A stretch of 64,000 nt of DNA from Sphingomonas sp. Root720 (GTDB lineage Bacteria > Pseudomonadota > Alphaproteobacteria > Sphingomonadales > Sphingomonadaceae): the NCBI RefSeq assembly GCF_001428605.1, contig NZ_LMID01000011.1:310001-374000 (forward strand), read 5' to 3'. The notes under the pieces were generated by a model, which searched no databases, was not told where the DNA came from, and saw only the letters and a program-made list of their open reading frames with translations. Both the position numbers and the translations under genes were made by a program. Below, one piece after another: positions 1 through 8,248 of the stretch (within the stretch, counting starts at the first letter, position 1; each line of letters begins with the position of its first letter).

Positions 1-696
1 CGTCTCCCGCACCTTGTCCTGCAGGGCTCGGGTATCGGTCGATCCGCATTGCTCGTTGATGTTTACCCCGTTGGGGCTGACGCCGATCGAGATCAGGTCT
101 GCGCCCAGCTCCCACAAGGCGAGCGGCGCCACTTCATAGGCGGCGCCATGGGCGCAATCGACGACGATGCGCAGCCCGTCGAGGCGGAGATGTTCCGGAA
201 AGCTCGACTTGATCGCGTGAACGTAGCGGCCGCGCGCGTCCTCGACCCGGCGGGCGCGGCCGATATCGGCCGAGGCCGCGAGCCGGACGGGTTTTTCGAG
301 GCGCGCCTCGATCGCCGCCTCGTCGGCATCGGACAGCTTGTAGCCGTCGGGACCGAACAGCTTGATGCCATTGTCGGCGAACATGTTGTGGCTGGCGGAG
401 ATCATCACGCCGATGTCGGCCCGCATCGAGCGGGTCAGCATCGCCACCGCCGGGGTCGGCATCGGGCCGAGCAGGACGACGTCCATGCCGACGCTGGTGA
501 AACCCGCGACGAGCGCCGATTCCATCATATAGCCCGACAGGCGGGTGTCCTTGCCGATGACGACCCGGTGACGATGTTCGCCACGCACGAAATGCGCGCC
601 GGCCGCCTGGCCGACCTTCATGGCGATCTCGGCGGTCATCGGGCTTTCGTTGGTCCGGCCGCGAATGCCGTCGGTACCGAAATATTTACGCGCCAT
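1..696 (-). CDS. glmM: Phosphoglucosamine mutase, 3' part cut by window edge
   Basis: Converts glucosamine-6-phosphate to glucosamine-1-phosphate on the cytoplasmic route to UDP-GlcNAc for peptidoglycan and LPS. Only the first 232 codons are in the window. The N-terminus starts [13 protein letters not shown], the classic start of bacterial GlmM. The active-site loop ISASHN follows, with the phosphorylated serine at residue 102, the position known in E. coli GlmM. The ATG at 694-696 is the only start that gives the family N-terminus. The gene lies downstream of the leftward amidohydrolase operon, separated by a strong hairpin. The identity is secure; the C-terminal half cannot be seen. Confidence 0.95.
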   Translation of the reverse strand, partial: MARKYFGTDGIRGRTNESPMTAEIAMKVGQAAGAHFVRGEHRHRVVIGKDTRLSGYMMESALVAGFTSVGMDVVLLGPMPTPAVAMLTRSMRADIGVMISASHNMFADNGIKLFGPDGYKLSDADEAAIEARLEKPVRLAASADIGRARRVEDARGRYVHAIKSSFPEHLRLDGLRIVVDCAHGAAYEVAPLALWELGADLISIGVSPNGVNINEQCGSTDTRALQDKVRET

Positions 697-763
697 ACCA
701 CCCGTCCCCACGGAAATTCGCTCGCTCAATGCGCCGATTTGCGGGGCGGCTCAAGCCTTTAAC

Positions 764-797
764 CCCTCTCCCCGCCGGGGAGAGGGCTGGGAGAGGG
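764..797. repeat. CT/GA-rich palindrome, possible terminator
   Basis: Two perfect 11 bp arms (764-774 and 776-786) face each other around one central base, and a degenerate third copy of the GGGAGAGGG arm follows at 789-797. Palindromes of this CCCTCTCCCC...GGGGAGAGGG type are widespread in proteobacterial intergenic regions. Here it lies between the end of the amidohydrolase operon (863) and the start of glmM (696), so it may end operon transcription. It lacks a clear T-tract. Confidence 0.6.
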
Positions 798-862
798 ACT
801 GGCGTAGAGCTGGAGCCCCTCCTCACGCGCCTCCCCCCTTCTCCCGCCAACGGACGCGGACG

Positions 863-2230
863 TTACCGCTCATACGCCTTGGGCAGCCCCTTCTCGACCG
901 GGTCGAGATAGCGGTCGCGCAGCCTGGTCTGGCGGCTCGTCGTCGGCTGCGCGACGCCGTCGATCCAGATCGCGGTCGGCGCGGAGGAGAGTTCGAGCGG
1001 ATCGCCGTCCCAGATCACCACATCGGCACGGCGGCCGGGCCGGAGCGATCCGATCTCGCCGTCCATGCCGATGGCGGCGGCTGGCCTGGAGGTGATCGTC
1101 GCGAAGGCCGCGCCCCAATCCAGCCCCTGCGCGCCGGGGATCTTCGTCAGAGCGACGAGGTTGCCGGCATATTGGGCGAGATAGGATTCATAGGGCCCCT
1201 CCGAAATATCGGCGTTGGAGATGGCGACGGTGACCCCCGCCCGCGACAGGCGGCCGACGTTCGACTGGGTCGCGGCGATCGACTCGAACCTCTCGGGCAG
1301 GTCGAGCAGCGCCGCGGCGATCACGGGCACGCCCGCCGCCGCGATGCGGCCGGCGACCATCCAGCCTTCGGTCGCGCCGACCAGCACCATTCGGATCGCC
1401 GGATACTGCTTCTTGAGCGCGAGCACCGAGCGAATGTCGGCGGCCCGCTCGACATGGACGAGCAGCGGCTGGGTGCCGCGCAGCACCGGGCCGAGCGCCT
1501 CGGCATCCTGGCGCGTGATCAGCGCGTCCTTGCTGACGAAATCGGCCGAGGCGGGATTGGCCGCCGCGCCGAGCGCGGTCTTGAGCAGCGCATAGGCCGC
1601 CGGACGGCTGCCGCCCGCCGGGCCCATCGCGTCCTCGCCCATCTCGACGAACTGGAAGGCGCGCGGGCGCGTCACCGGGTCGAGATCGGCGCCGAGGTCG
1701 ATCACCGCCCCCTGCCCGCCGAACATGGTGTTGCCCGCCGACGGTATCACGAAGGCGCGGGTGACCCCGGCCGCGCGTTCGACGCCGATCCGCTGGCCGG
1801 TCGGATTGATCGCGGTCGACACGTCGAGCGCGGCCGAGAAGGGCGACTTGTCGGCCCCCAGGTCGTTGGTCTCCGACATGCCATAGCCTTCCATCAGCCC
1901 CAGCGTGCTGACGCCGGCGACGATGCCGGGCGAGACCCATTTGCCGGTCGCATCGACGACCTTCGCTCCCGCGGGCACCGCGATGCCGGCGCCGGCCGCG
2001 ACGACCTTGCCGTTCGCGATGACCACGGTGCCCCCCCGGATCGGCTGCGATCCGTCGCCGATCGCGACGGTGCCGCCGGTGATGGCGATGGTTTCGGCGA
2101 ACAGCGGTGCGGCGAGCACAAGCGCCAGGACACCGGCAAGCGTTCGCGTCGAGCGCAGTCGAGACTTGTCCCGGGAGCCGGCGTCCCTCGACTTCGCTCG
2201 TGACGAACGGAGCATGTGGAACTTCATCAT
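863..2230 (-). CDS. Exported amidohydrolase-like protein, probable pseudoenzyme
   Basis: A 455-residue member of the imidazolonepropionase-like amidohydrolase family. It keeps the family frame: an N-terminal beta segment with GG(T/V) repeats, a PGI motif, and a C-terminal segment with GSLRPGRRADVVIWDGDPL. The metal-binding HxH after PGxIDxH is absent: the aligned stretch reads PGIVAGVST, and only some later ligand positions (LLVHVE, SNAD) look retained. It is therefore probably non-catalytic, or forms a complex with the intact paralogue upstream. The ATG at 2228-2230 overlaps the upstream TGA (ATGA), so translation is likely coupled. An N-terminal signal peptide (hydrophobic LAGVLALVLAAPLFA) is preceded by an unusually long basic stretch encoded by a REP-like repeat. 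Confidence 0.82.
   Translation of the reverse strand: MMKFHMLRSSRAKSRDAGSRDKSRLRSTRTLAGVLALVLAAPLFAETIAITGGTVAIGDGSQPIRGGTVVIANGKVVAAGAGIAVPAGAKVVDATGKWVSPGIVAGVSTLGLMEGYGMSETNDLGADKSPFSAALDVSTAINPTGQRIGVERAAGVTRAFVIPSAGNTMFGGQGAVIDLGADLDPVTRPRAFQFVEMGEDAMGPAGGSRPAAYALLKTALGAAANPASADFVSKDALITRQDAEALGPVLRGTQPLLVHVERAADIRSVLALKKQYPAIRMVLVGATEGWMVAGRIAAAGVPVIAAALLDLPERFESIAATQSNVGRLSRAGVTVAISNADISEGPYESYLAQYAGNLVALTKIPGAQGLDWGAAFATITSRPAAAIGMDGEIGSLRPGRRADVVIWDGDPLELSSAPTAIWIDGVAQPTTSRQTRLRDRYLDPVEKGLPKAYER
2141..2210. repeat. REP-like hairpin inside a signal-peptide coding region
   Basis: Imperfect inverted repeat of about 25 bp arms, with core GTCGAGCGcAGTCGAG on one side and CTCGACTTCGCTCG on the other. 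It matches the element at 62909-62980. Both belong to a sphingomonad-type repeat family normally found between genes. Here it lies within codons of the amidohydrolase-like gene and encodes the Arg/Ser/Lys-rich part before the hydrophobic signal-peptide core, in frame and without a stop. Confidence 0.75.
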
Positions 2231-3648
2231 TTCACATCTCCCTCGCCGGGCTGGCCCAGCTCGAAGTCGCTCACCGGACGCAGCTTCGGATCGTTGGCGT
2301 CGTAAAGCATGGCGCCGTCGATCCAGACCTTTTCGGGCCGGGTGTAGACGCTGAGCGGATTGCCGTTCCACAGGACGACGTCGCCCATCTTTCCGGGCTT
2401 CAGGCTGCCGGTGCGGTCGGCGATTCCCAGCGCCCGGGCCGGAGCGATCGCGAGCCAGGTCCAGGCCTGCTCGTCACTGATCGTGAAGCCCGCCCGCCGT
2501 CCGGCGGCGAGCGCCTTGGCGACCTCCTGGTTGAGCCGCTGGATGCCGTTCTGATCGTCGGAATGGATCATCACGCAGGTGCCGGCATTGTGGAGGATCG
2601 CGAGATTCTCGCGGATGCCGTCATAGCTTTCCATCTTGAAGCCGTACCAGTCGGCCCAGACGGCGGCGCAGGTGCCGTTCGCCTTCAGCAGATCGGCGAT
2701 CTTGTAGGCTTCGACGGCGTGGTGGAAGGCGGTGACCTTGTAGCCGAACTCCTTCGCCATATCGAGCACGATGGCCATCTCGTCGGCGCGGTAGCAATGG
2801 TTGTGGACGAGGATCTCGCCGTTGAGCACGCCCATCAGCGTGTCCATGGCGACGTCGCGGGTCGGCGCCTCGCCGCCCTTCTCCTCATATTTGTCCCACT
2901 TCCGCTTATACTCGGTCGCCTTGATCCAGGTTTGCCGGTCGACCGCGACATTGCCCATGCGGGTCGACGGCTCGCGATTCTTGCCGCCGTAGACGCGCTT
3001 GGGATTCTCGCCACAGGCCATTTTCAGGCCATAGGGTGCGCCGGGAAACTTCATCCCCTGCACCGTCCGCGCATAGACGTTCTTGAGCGTCACCGAGCGG
3101 CCGCCGAACAAATTGGCCGAACCGGGCAGGATCTGCAGCGTCGTCACGCCGCCATTGGCGAGCGCGCGGCTGAAGCCCGGGTCCTGCGGCCAGACGCTGT
3201 GCTCGGCCCACACCTGGGCGGTGACCGGCGCGGTCGCCTCGTTGCCGTCGGCCAGCGCCTTGACGCCGGGCGAGGGATAGTCGCCGAGATGGCTGTGGAC
3301 GTCGATGACGCCGGGGGTCACCCACTTGCCCTTGCCGTCGATCACCATGGTTCCAGCCGGAACGGCGAGATCGGGACCACCGACCGCGGTCACCCTGCCG
3401 TCGGCCAGCAGGACGGTACCGTCCTCGATCCGCCCCCCTTCGCCGTCATAGACGGTCGCGTGGACGATCGCCGTCGGCGCGCCAGCATAGGGCCGGTAGG
3501 TCGACGGGAAGGGATCATGATCGAAGCCCTTGCCCTTGCCGGGCGGCGGCGCGTCGGACGATGCGGATTTGGGCGCGGCCCCGCTGGTGCAGGCGGTGAG
3601 CGCGAGCGCCACCGCGACCGAGAGTTTCAGCTTGTTATTGTACACCAT
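2227..3648 (-). CDS. Lipoprotein amidohydrolase, imidazolonepropionase-like
   Basis: A 473-residue amidohydrolase with intact metal-site motifs: PGVIDVHSHLG supplies the HxH, and LVHNHCY, TAFHHAVEAYK and MIHSDDQNG supply later His/Asp ligands. The C-terminal part has GSLKPGKMGDVVLWNGNPL. The likely start at 3646-3648 gives a short basic N-terminus, a hydrophobic stretch and the lipobox LTAC, so it is probably a lipid-anchored envelope enzyme. Longer starts would break the signal peptide. Its first 14 bp overlap the end of the POT transporter gene. With that transporter and the degenerate paralogue downstream it suggests hydrolysis of a peptide or cyclic amide. The substrate cannot be inferred. 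Confidence 0.87.
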   Translation of the reverse strand: MVYNNKLKLSVAVALALTACTSGAAPKSASSDAPPPGKGKGFDHDPFPSTYRPYAGAPTAIVHATVYDGEGGRIEDGTVLLADGRVTAVGGPDLAVPAGTMVIDGKGKWVTPGVIDVHSHLGDYPSPGVKALADGNEATAPVTAQVWAEHSVWPQDPGFSRALANGGVTTLQILPGSANLFGGRSVTLKNVYARTVQGMKFPGAPYGLKMACGENPKRVYGGKNREPSTRMGNVAVDRQTWIKATEYKRKWDKYEEKGGEAPTRDVAMDTLMGVLNGEILVHNHCYRADEMAIVLDMAKEFGYKVTAFHHAVEAYKIADLLKANGTCAAVWADWYGFKMESYDGIRENLAILHNAGTCVMIHSDDQNGIQRLNQEVAKALAAGRRAGFTISDEQAWTWLAIAPARALGIADRTGSLKPGKMGDVVLWNGNPLSVYTRPEKVWIDGAMLYDANDPKLRPVSDFELGQPGEGDVK

Positions 3649-5416
3649 GCATCCACTTCTTGATGAACGGCGAAAGGACCAGGAGGACGGCGCCAATGCT
3701 CACCGAAGCGAGGCCGATCGTCTGGAAGACGCCGGCATAGGTCTCGAGGCTGACCTTGAGGTTGGTCACCTGACCGCCGACCGTCTCGACGCTGGCGACC
3801 TGGGCGACGATGCCGGCGACATATTGGGCACAGCTGATCGACAGGAACCACAGCCCCATCATCAGCCCGACGACTCGCGCGATCGACAGTTTGGTGATCA
3901 TCGACAGGCCGACCGGCGAGATGCACAGCTCGGCCATCGAGTGGATCAGGTAGAGCAGCGCCAGCCACCAGACCGAGACCTTGAAGTCGGGCCCGGCATA
4001 AGCGGTGCCCCACACCAGCGCGAGGAAGCCGAGGCCGACGCCAGCGAGCGCGATCGCGAACTTGACCGGGATCGAGGGTTCCAGCCCCCGGCGGCCGAGC
4101 GCGCCCCACAGGATCGAGGTCAGCGGCGCCAGCACGACGATGAAGAAGGCGTTGAAGAACTGGGTCTGCCCGGCAGACATCGTGAAGATGCCGAAGATCG
4201 ACAGATCGGTGTTGCGGTCGGCGAACAGGGTGAGCGAGGAGCCCGCCTGCTCGAACAGCGTCCAGAAGACGACGTTGAAGACGATCATCACGATCGCCGC
4301 GATCATCATCTGGAACTCGACCTTGTTGCCGGCCTTCAGCGCCCAGAGCGGAATCAGGATGACCGAGGCGAGAAAGGTCGCGAACAGGACCTTGCCCATG
4401 ATCGGCAGGCCCAGCAGATAGCCGACGATCCCGCCGCCCTCCTCGGGCGCCGGGCTGCTCATCAGGTTGACGAACAGGAACCAGCCGATCGGGACGACCG
4501 CGAGCGCGGCGATGTAGATCAGCAGGCTGCGATCCTTCTCCTGCCCCTCGGGCGGATCGCCATAGCCCTTGAGCTTGTCGCCCGCGAACTGGATCAGCGC
4601 CCAGCTGATCATCATGCCGATCGCGGCGAGGCCGAACCCCGCCCACCAGCCGAGCGCTACCGCGAGGAACGGGCAGAGGATCTGCGAGAAGAGCGAGCCG
4701 AGGTTGATGCCCATGTAGAAGATGGTGAAGCCCGCATCGCGCCGCCGGTCCCCCTTCTCGTACAGTGCGCCGACGATCGTCGAGATATTGGGTTTGAAGA
4801 AGCCGTTGCCGACGGTGAGCAGGCTCAGCGCGATCAGCATCAGCGTGGTGTGGAAGGGATCGCGGTCGGCGTCGGCCGCGAAGCCGCCCTTGGCGACCGA
4901 GCGGGCGATCGCGCCGTCCGGGGCGACGAGGTCGACGGTGCCGTCCTCCTGCCCCTTGATCGCGAGCTGCCGCCCGCCGTCGAGGACATATTGCTGCTTG
5001 GCGGCGTCGATCACCACCTCGTAGCGGCTGCCGTCGATCATCGCATAGGGCTTGGCGGTCTGGCCGCCGAAGCAGAGCAGGAAATAGGCGATCGACATCA
5101 GGATCGCGCCGAACTTCACCGACTTCTTCGAGCCGAGATAGCGATCGGCGAGCAGGCCGCCGATCAACGGGGTCAGGTAGACCAGCGCGGTGAAGCCGCC
5201 ATAGAGACCGTTGGTTGTCTGGTCGCTGAACAGGAAATGCTGGGTGAGGTAGAGGGTGAGCAGCGCCCTCATGCCGTAATAGCCGAAGCGTTCCATCGCC
5301 TCGGTCGAGAAGAGCCTCGCCAGCTGCCTCGGATGGCCGAACCAGGTGTCGCCGTCGGATCGGCTCATATGCGGCGATGCGGGCTCGGTGGTCGCGTCAG
5401 CATCGGGATTGACCAT
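3635..5416 (-). CDS. POT/PTR-family proton-dependent peptide transporter
   Basis: A 593-residue inner-membrane protein of the proton-coupled oligopeptide transporter family, which imports di- and tripeptides. The N-terminal region carries the family ERFGYYGMRALLTLYL motif (residues about 42-57), then many hydrophobic segments. GNGFFKPNISTIVG and FTIFYMGINLGSLFSQ correspond to the second family signature. A non-membrane insert of about 70 residues between early helices contains the YVLDGGRQL segment seen in long bacterial POT proteins. It is first in a three-gene leftward operon with the amidohydrolases, so a peptide uptake-and-hydrolysis role is the natural reading. The upstream region (5417-5672) holds the divergent promoters for this gene and the nitroreductase. 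Confidence 0.93.
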   Translation of the reverse strand: MVNPDADATTEPASPHMSRSDGDTWFGHPRQLARLFSTEAMERFGYYGMRALLTLYLTQHFLFSDQTTNGLYGGFTALVYLTPLIGGLLADRYLGSKKSVKFGAILMSIAYFLLCFGGQTAKPYAMIDGSRYEVVIDAAKQQYVLDGGRQLAIKGQEDGTVDLVAPDGAIARSVAKGGFAADADRDPFHTTLMLIALSLLTVGNGFFKPNISTIVGALYEKGDRRRDAGFTIFYMGINLGSLFSQILCPFLAVALGWWAGFGLAAIGMMISWALIQFAGDKLKGYGDPPEGQEKDRSLLIYIAALAVVPIGWFLFVNLMSSPAPEEGGGIVGYLLGLPIMGKVLFATFLASVILIPLWALKAGNKVEFQMMIAAIVMIVFNVVFWTLFEQAGSSLTLFADRNTDLSIFGIFTMSAGQTQFFNAFFIVVLAPLTSILWGALGRRGLEPSIPVKFAIALAGVGLGFLALVWGTAYAGPDFKVSVWWLALLYLIHSMAELCISPVGLSMITKLSIARVVGLMMGLWFLSISCAQYVAGIVAQVASVETVGGQVTNLKVSLETYAGVFQTIGLASVSIGAVLLVLSPFIKKWMHGVQ

Positions 5417-5672
5417 GAAGTTCTTTCTGTTCTGCGTGGTCGGCGCGCGGTGCTCCCCCTAAGGACGGCGCGACCTTCATGGACGCCGACGATAGCAACG
5501 ATTCCCGCGCTGTGAAGCGGTTATTGTTTCGATTGAAAGGACATTGCCCACTCTAGCGGGTTCAACGAAACAGAATTACCCCATGGTTCGATCTTCTCCC
5601 CAAGTTGGCGGAAATATGTCCGAATGGGCGCGTGTTTCCGAGACCGTTGTCCCGCCAAGGGCTAGCGCCTAG

Positions 5673-6263
5673 ATGATGGCCATGTTCAACGATCTGTCCT
5701 CCACCTCCGCCCTCCTCGCCACCCGCCGCTCGGGCAAGCCGCGCGACATGATCGCGCCGGGCCCGGATGGCGTGCAACTCCGGCAAATCCTCGAGGCCGC
5801 GATGCGCGTGCCCGATCATGGCAAGCTGGCCCCCTGGCGCTTCGTGATCGTCGAGGCCGGGCGCCGCGCCGCCTTCGCCGACCTGCTGAAGGACGCCTAT
5901 CGCGCCGAGAAGCCGGAGGCCGGTCGGCTGGAGCTGGAAGCGATGGAGCAGTTCGCGCAGCAGGCGCCGGTGATGGTCGCGGTGCTCTCGACCCCGGCGC
6001 AGAACAGCAAGATTCCGCTGTGGGAACAGGAATTGTCGGCGGGTGCCGTCTGCATGAACCTGCTACTCGCCACCCATGCCGCCGGCTTCGTCGGCAGCTG
6101 GTTGACCGGCTGGCCCGCCTATAATGGCCAAGTGCTTGAATCGCTTGGCGGATCGCCGAACGACCGGATCGCAGGCTTCCTTTTCCTCGGTTCGCCGGGG
6201 CGCGATCTGGAGGAACGTCCCCGCCCGGCCTACGAAGCTATCGTTTCGACGTGGAAAGGTTGA
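5673..6263 (+). CDS. Nitroreductase-family protein (YdjA-like)
   Basis: A 196-residue FMN-dependent oxidoreductase of the nitroreductase superfamily, shorter YdjA-type branch. The FMN-binding N-terminus RRSGKPRDMIAPGPDG is followed by RVPDHGKLAPWRFVIVE, both typical of this group. The C-terminal part has the GFLFLGSP motif. The natural substrate is not known for most members. Three closely spaced ATG codons (5673, 5676, 5682) compete; the first is used here. A gene for a small GntR regulator follows in the same direction about 40 bp later. Confidence 0.88.
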   Translation: MMAMFNDLSSTSALLATRRSGKPRDMIAPGPDGVQLRQILEAAMRVPDHGKLAPWRFVIVEAGRRAAFADLLKDAYRAEKPEAGRLELEAMEQFAQQAPVMVAVLSTPAQNSKIPLWEQELSAGAVCMNLLLATHAAGFVGSWLTGWPAYNGQVLESLGGSPNDRIAGFLFLGSPGRDLEERPRPAYEAIVSTWKG

Positions 6264-6282
6264 TTGCCATTGACGCGCCATG

Positions 6283-6296
6283 CTGTGTTAGCACAG
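6283..6296. promoter_or_regulatory. Candidate operator upstream of gntR
   Basis: CTGTGTTAGCACAG is an inverted repeat with perfect 5 bp arms and a 4 bp centre, 9 bp before the GntR start codon. YtrA-type GntR regulators commonly repress their own operons from sites like this. The link is an inference from position and symmetry. Confidence 0.4.
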
Positions 6297-6305
6297 TGTA
6301 ACGCC

Positions 6306-6653
6306 ATGAGCAGCCAGGATCGCCCCGTCTATCTCCGTCTTCGCGACATCATAGCCGAGTCGATCCTCGACGGCACTTATGGCGACGGGGATGCCCTTCC
6401 CTCGGTCCGCGTCTTCGCCGCGCAGCATGGCGCCAATCCGTTGACCGCGGCAAAGGCCTATCAGGGCTTCCAGGACGAGGGCTATGTGACGGTGAAGCGC
6501 GGCGTCGGCATGTTCGTCGCCGAAGGCGCGACCGACCGCCTCCGCCGCGAGGCGCGCGACACCTTCCTGCGCGACGAATGGCCGCGCGTGGTCCGCAGCA
6601 TGCGCCGCCTGCGCATCGAACCGAGCGACCTGCTCGAACGGGTCGAGGGCTGA
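6306..6653 (+). CDS. GntR-family transcriptional regulator, YtrA type
   Basis: A 115-residue DNA-binding protein with an N-terminal winged helix (PVYLRLRDIIAESILDG, then LPSVRVFAAQHGANPLTAAKAY) and only a short C-terminal tail. This length is typical of the YtrA subfamily, which lacks a large ligand domain. The ATG at 6306 is preferred over an upstream TTG at 6264 because homologues begin just before the winged helix. There is no clear Shine-Dalgarno sequence, so the message may be leaderless or nearly so. The candidate operator at 6283-6296 suggests autoregulation. No ABC transporter, the usual YtrA target, lies next to it. Confidence 0.85.
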   Translation: MSSQDRPVYLRLRDIIAESILDGTYGDGDALPSVRVFAAQHGANPLTAAKAYQGFQDEGYVTVKRGVGMFVAEGATDRLRREARDTFLRDEWPRVVRSMRRLRIEPSDLLERVEG

Positions 6654-6726
6654 CGCCTTCGACCGCCGTCCCGGCCAATATATCGCCGGGCTTGCTCCTC
6701 TCGCGCCATCGCTATAGCGGCGCGGC

Positions 6727-7668
6727 GTGACCAAACCTCTGATCCTTCCCGCCGACCGGGCCGGCATCGCCGAAGCCGCCGCACTGATCGCGCGCGGACT
6801 GCCCGTGGCGGTGCCCAGCGAGACGGTCTACGGCCTTGCCGGCGACGCGACGTCGGGCGAGGCGGTCGCGGCGATCTACGCCGCCAAGGGACGACCGAGC
6901 TTCAACCCTCTGATCGTCCACGTCACCGATATCGCCATGGCCGAACGGGTCGCGATCCTCTCCGCGCTGGCGCGCCGCATGGCCGCGCACTTCTGGCCGG
7001 GCCCCCTGACGATGGTGCTGCCGATCGCGCCGGGTTCGCCGGTGGCCAGCCTGGCGACTGCGGGGCTTTCGACCGTGGCGGTACGCATGCCGTCCCACCC
7101 CGCGATCCGCGCGCTGATCGCGGCGAGCGGGCGCCCCCTCGCCGCGCCGTCGGCCAATGCCAGCGGTTCGATCAGCGCGACCCGCGCCGACCATGTCGCG
7201 CGCTCGCTGGCCGGACGCATCCCGCTGGTGCTCGACGACGGCCCGACGGCAGTCGGCATCGAATCGACGATCGTCGCGGTGGAAGACGATCGGCTGCGGC
7301 TGCTGCGCCCGGGCAGCATCACCATCGAGATGCTGTCCCAGGCCTCGGGCGTGCCGGTCGTGGCCGCCGGCGACACGGCGATCGAGGCGCCCGGCCAGAT
7401 GGCCAGCCATTATGCCCCGTCGAAACCGGTACGGCTCGGCGCGCTCGCGCCGCGGGACGGCGAATATCTCATCGGCTTCGGCGCGATCGCCGGCGATGCC
7501 TGCCTTTCACCGGCCGGGAACCTGGCCGAGGCGGCGGCGCGGCTGTTCGATCTGCTGCATGCGGCGGATCAATCGGCCGCGACCGCGATCGCCGTCGCGC
7601 CGATCCCGGCTGACGGCCTGGGCCTGGCGATCAACGACCGGCTGAGGCGCGCGGCAGCACCGCGATAA
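6727..7668 (+). CDS. tsaC: Threonylcarbamoyl-AMP synthase, Sua5 type
   Basis: Makes L-threonylcarbamoyladenylate from threonine, bicarbonate and ATP, the first step of the t6A37 modification of ANN-decoding tRNAs. At 313 residues it is the longer Sua5 form. It has an N-terminal YrdC domain (VPSETVYGLAGDATS, KGRPSFNPLIVHV, APSANASGSISAT) and a C-terminal Sua5 domain beginning around PGQMASHYAPSKPVRL. The start is GTG at 6727. The gene ends inside the left arm of a strong bidirectional hairpin and converges on msrA. Confidence 0.94.
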   Translation: MTKPLILPADRAGIAEAAALIARGLPVAVPSETVYGLAGDATSGEAVAAIYAAKGRPSFNPLIVHVTDIAMAERVAILSALARRMAAHFWPGPLTMVLPIAPGSPVASLATAGLSTVAVRMPSHPAIRALIAASGRPLAAPSANASGSISATRADHVARSLAGRIPLVLDDGPTAVGIESTIVAVEDDRLRLLRPGSITIEMLSQASGVPVVAAGDTAIEAPGQMASHYAPSKPVRLGALAPRDGEYLIGFGAIAGDACLSPAGNLAEAAARLFDLLHAADQSAATAIAVAPIPADGLGLAINDRLRRAAAPR

Positions 7669-7696
7669 TGCCTTCCCGAGGCCCCGGGAAGGCATT
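7667..7696. terminator. Bidirectional terminator between tsaC and msrA
   Basis: Perfect 12 bp arms (7667-7678 and 7685-7696) flank a 6 nt loop. The stem begins in the tsaC stop codon and ends just before the msrA stop. It sits exactly between convergent genes, with A/T bases at both ends, and probably serves both. Confidence 0.8.
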
Positions 7697-7702
7697 GGCA
7701 GG

Positions 7703-8248
7703 TCAGACCTTCGCGCCGTCCTTCAGGCGGGCGGCATAGCTCTTGCGAAACTTCGCGAGCTTGGGGGCCACCACCATCACGCAATAGCCGTTGCTGGCCC
7801 CTTCACGGGCGAAATATTCCTGATGATAGTCCTCGGCGACATACCAGGGCGCGTCGGGTTCGATCGTGGTGACGATCCGCTCGGGCCAGTCGGGCTGCGC
7901 CCGCTCGATCGCCGCCTTCGCCTCGGCCGCCTGCTCCGGCGAATTGGGAAAGATGGCCGACCGATATTGCGAGCCGACATCGTTGCCCTGCCGGTTGAGC
8001 TGGCTCGGATCGTGGACATGGAAGAAGATGTCGAGCAGGTCACCATAGCCGATCACATCGGGATCGAAGGTGACGCGGATCGCCTCGGCATGCCCGGTGT
8101 CGCCGTTGCAGACCTGCTTGTAGGTCGGATGGGGGACATGCCCGCCGATATAGCCGCTCTCGACCGACTCGACGCCGATCACGTCATCGAACACCGCTTC
8201 CACGCACCAGAAGCAGCCACCGGCCAATGTCGCGATTTCCCGGGCCAT
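7703..8248 (-). CDS. msrA: Peptide methionine-(S)-S-oxide reductase
   Basis: Repairs oxidised methionine by reducing the S-sulfoxide with thioredoxin. The 181-residue protein has the catalytic GCFWC motif at residues 10-14 and the family segments [16 protein letters not shown] and YHQEYF. The ATG at 8246-8248 has a strong AAAGGAGA ribosome binding site, which rules out longer starts. A second resolving cysteine may be the one in SNGYCVMVV near the C-terminus. It is a single-gene unit in front of a long gene-poor gap. Confidence 0.95.
   Translation of the reverse strand: MAREIATLAGGCFWCVEAVFDDVIGVESVESGYIGGHVPHPTYKQVCNGDTGHAEAIRVTFDPDVIGYGDLLDIFFHVHDPSQLNRQGNDVGSQYRSAIFPNSPEQAAEAKAAIERAQPDWPERIVTTIEPDAPWYVAEDYHQEYFAREGASNGYCVMVVAPKLAKFRKSYAARLKDGAKV

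Noticed and set aside
620-2203. Long plus-strand open frame opposite the amidohydrolase gene
   Set aside because: Its protein is Arg/Asp-rich with no family likeness, a typical shadow of the real minus-strand gene.
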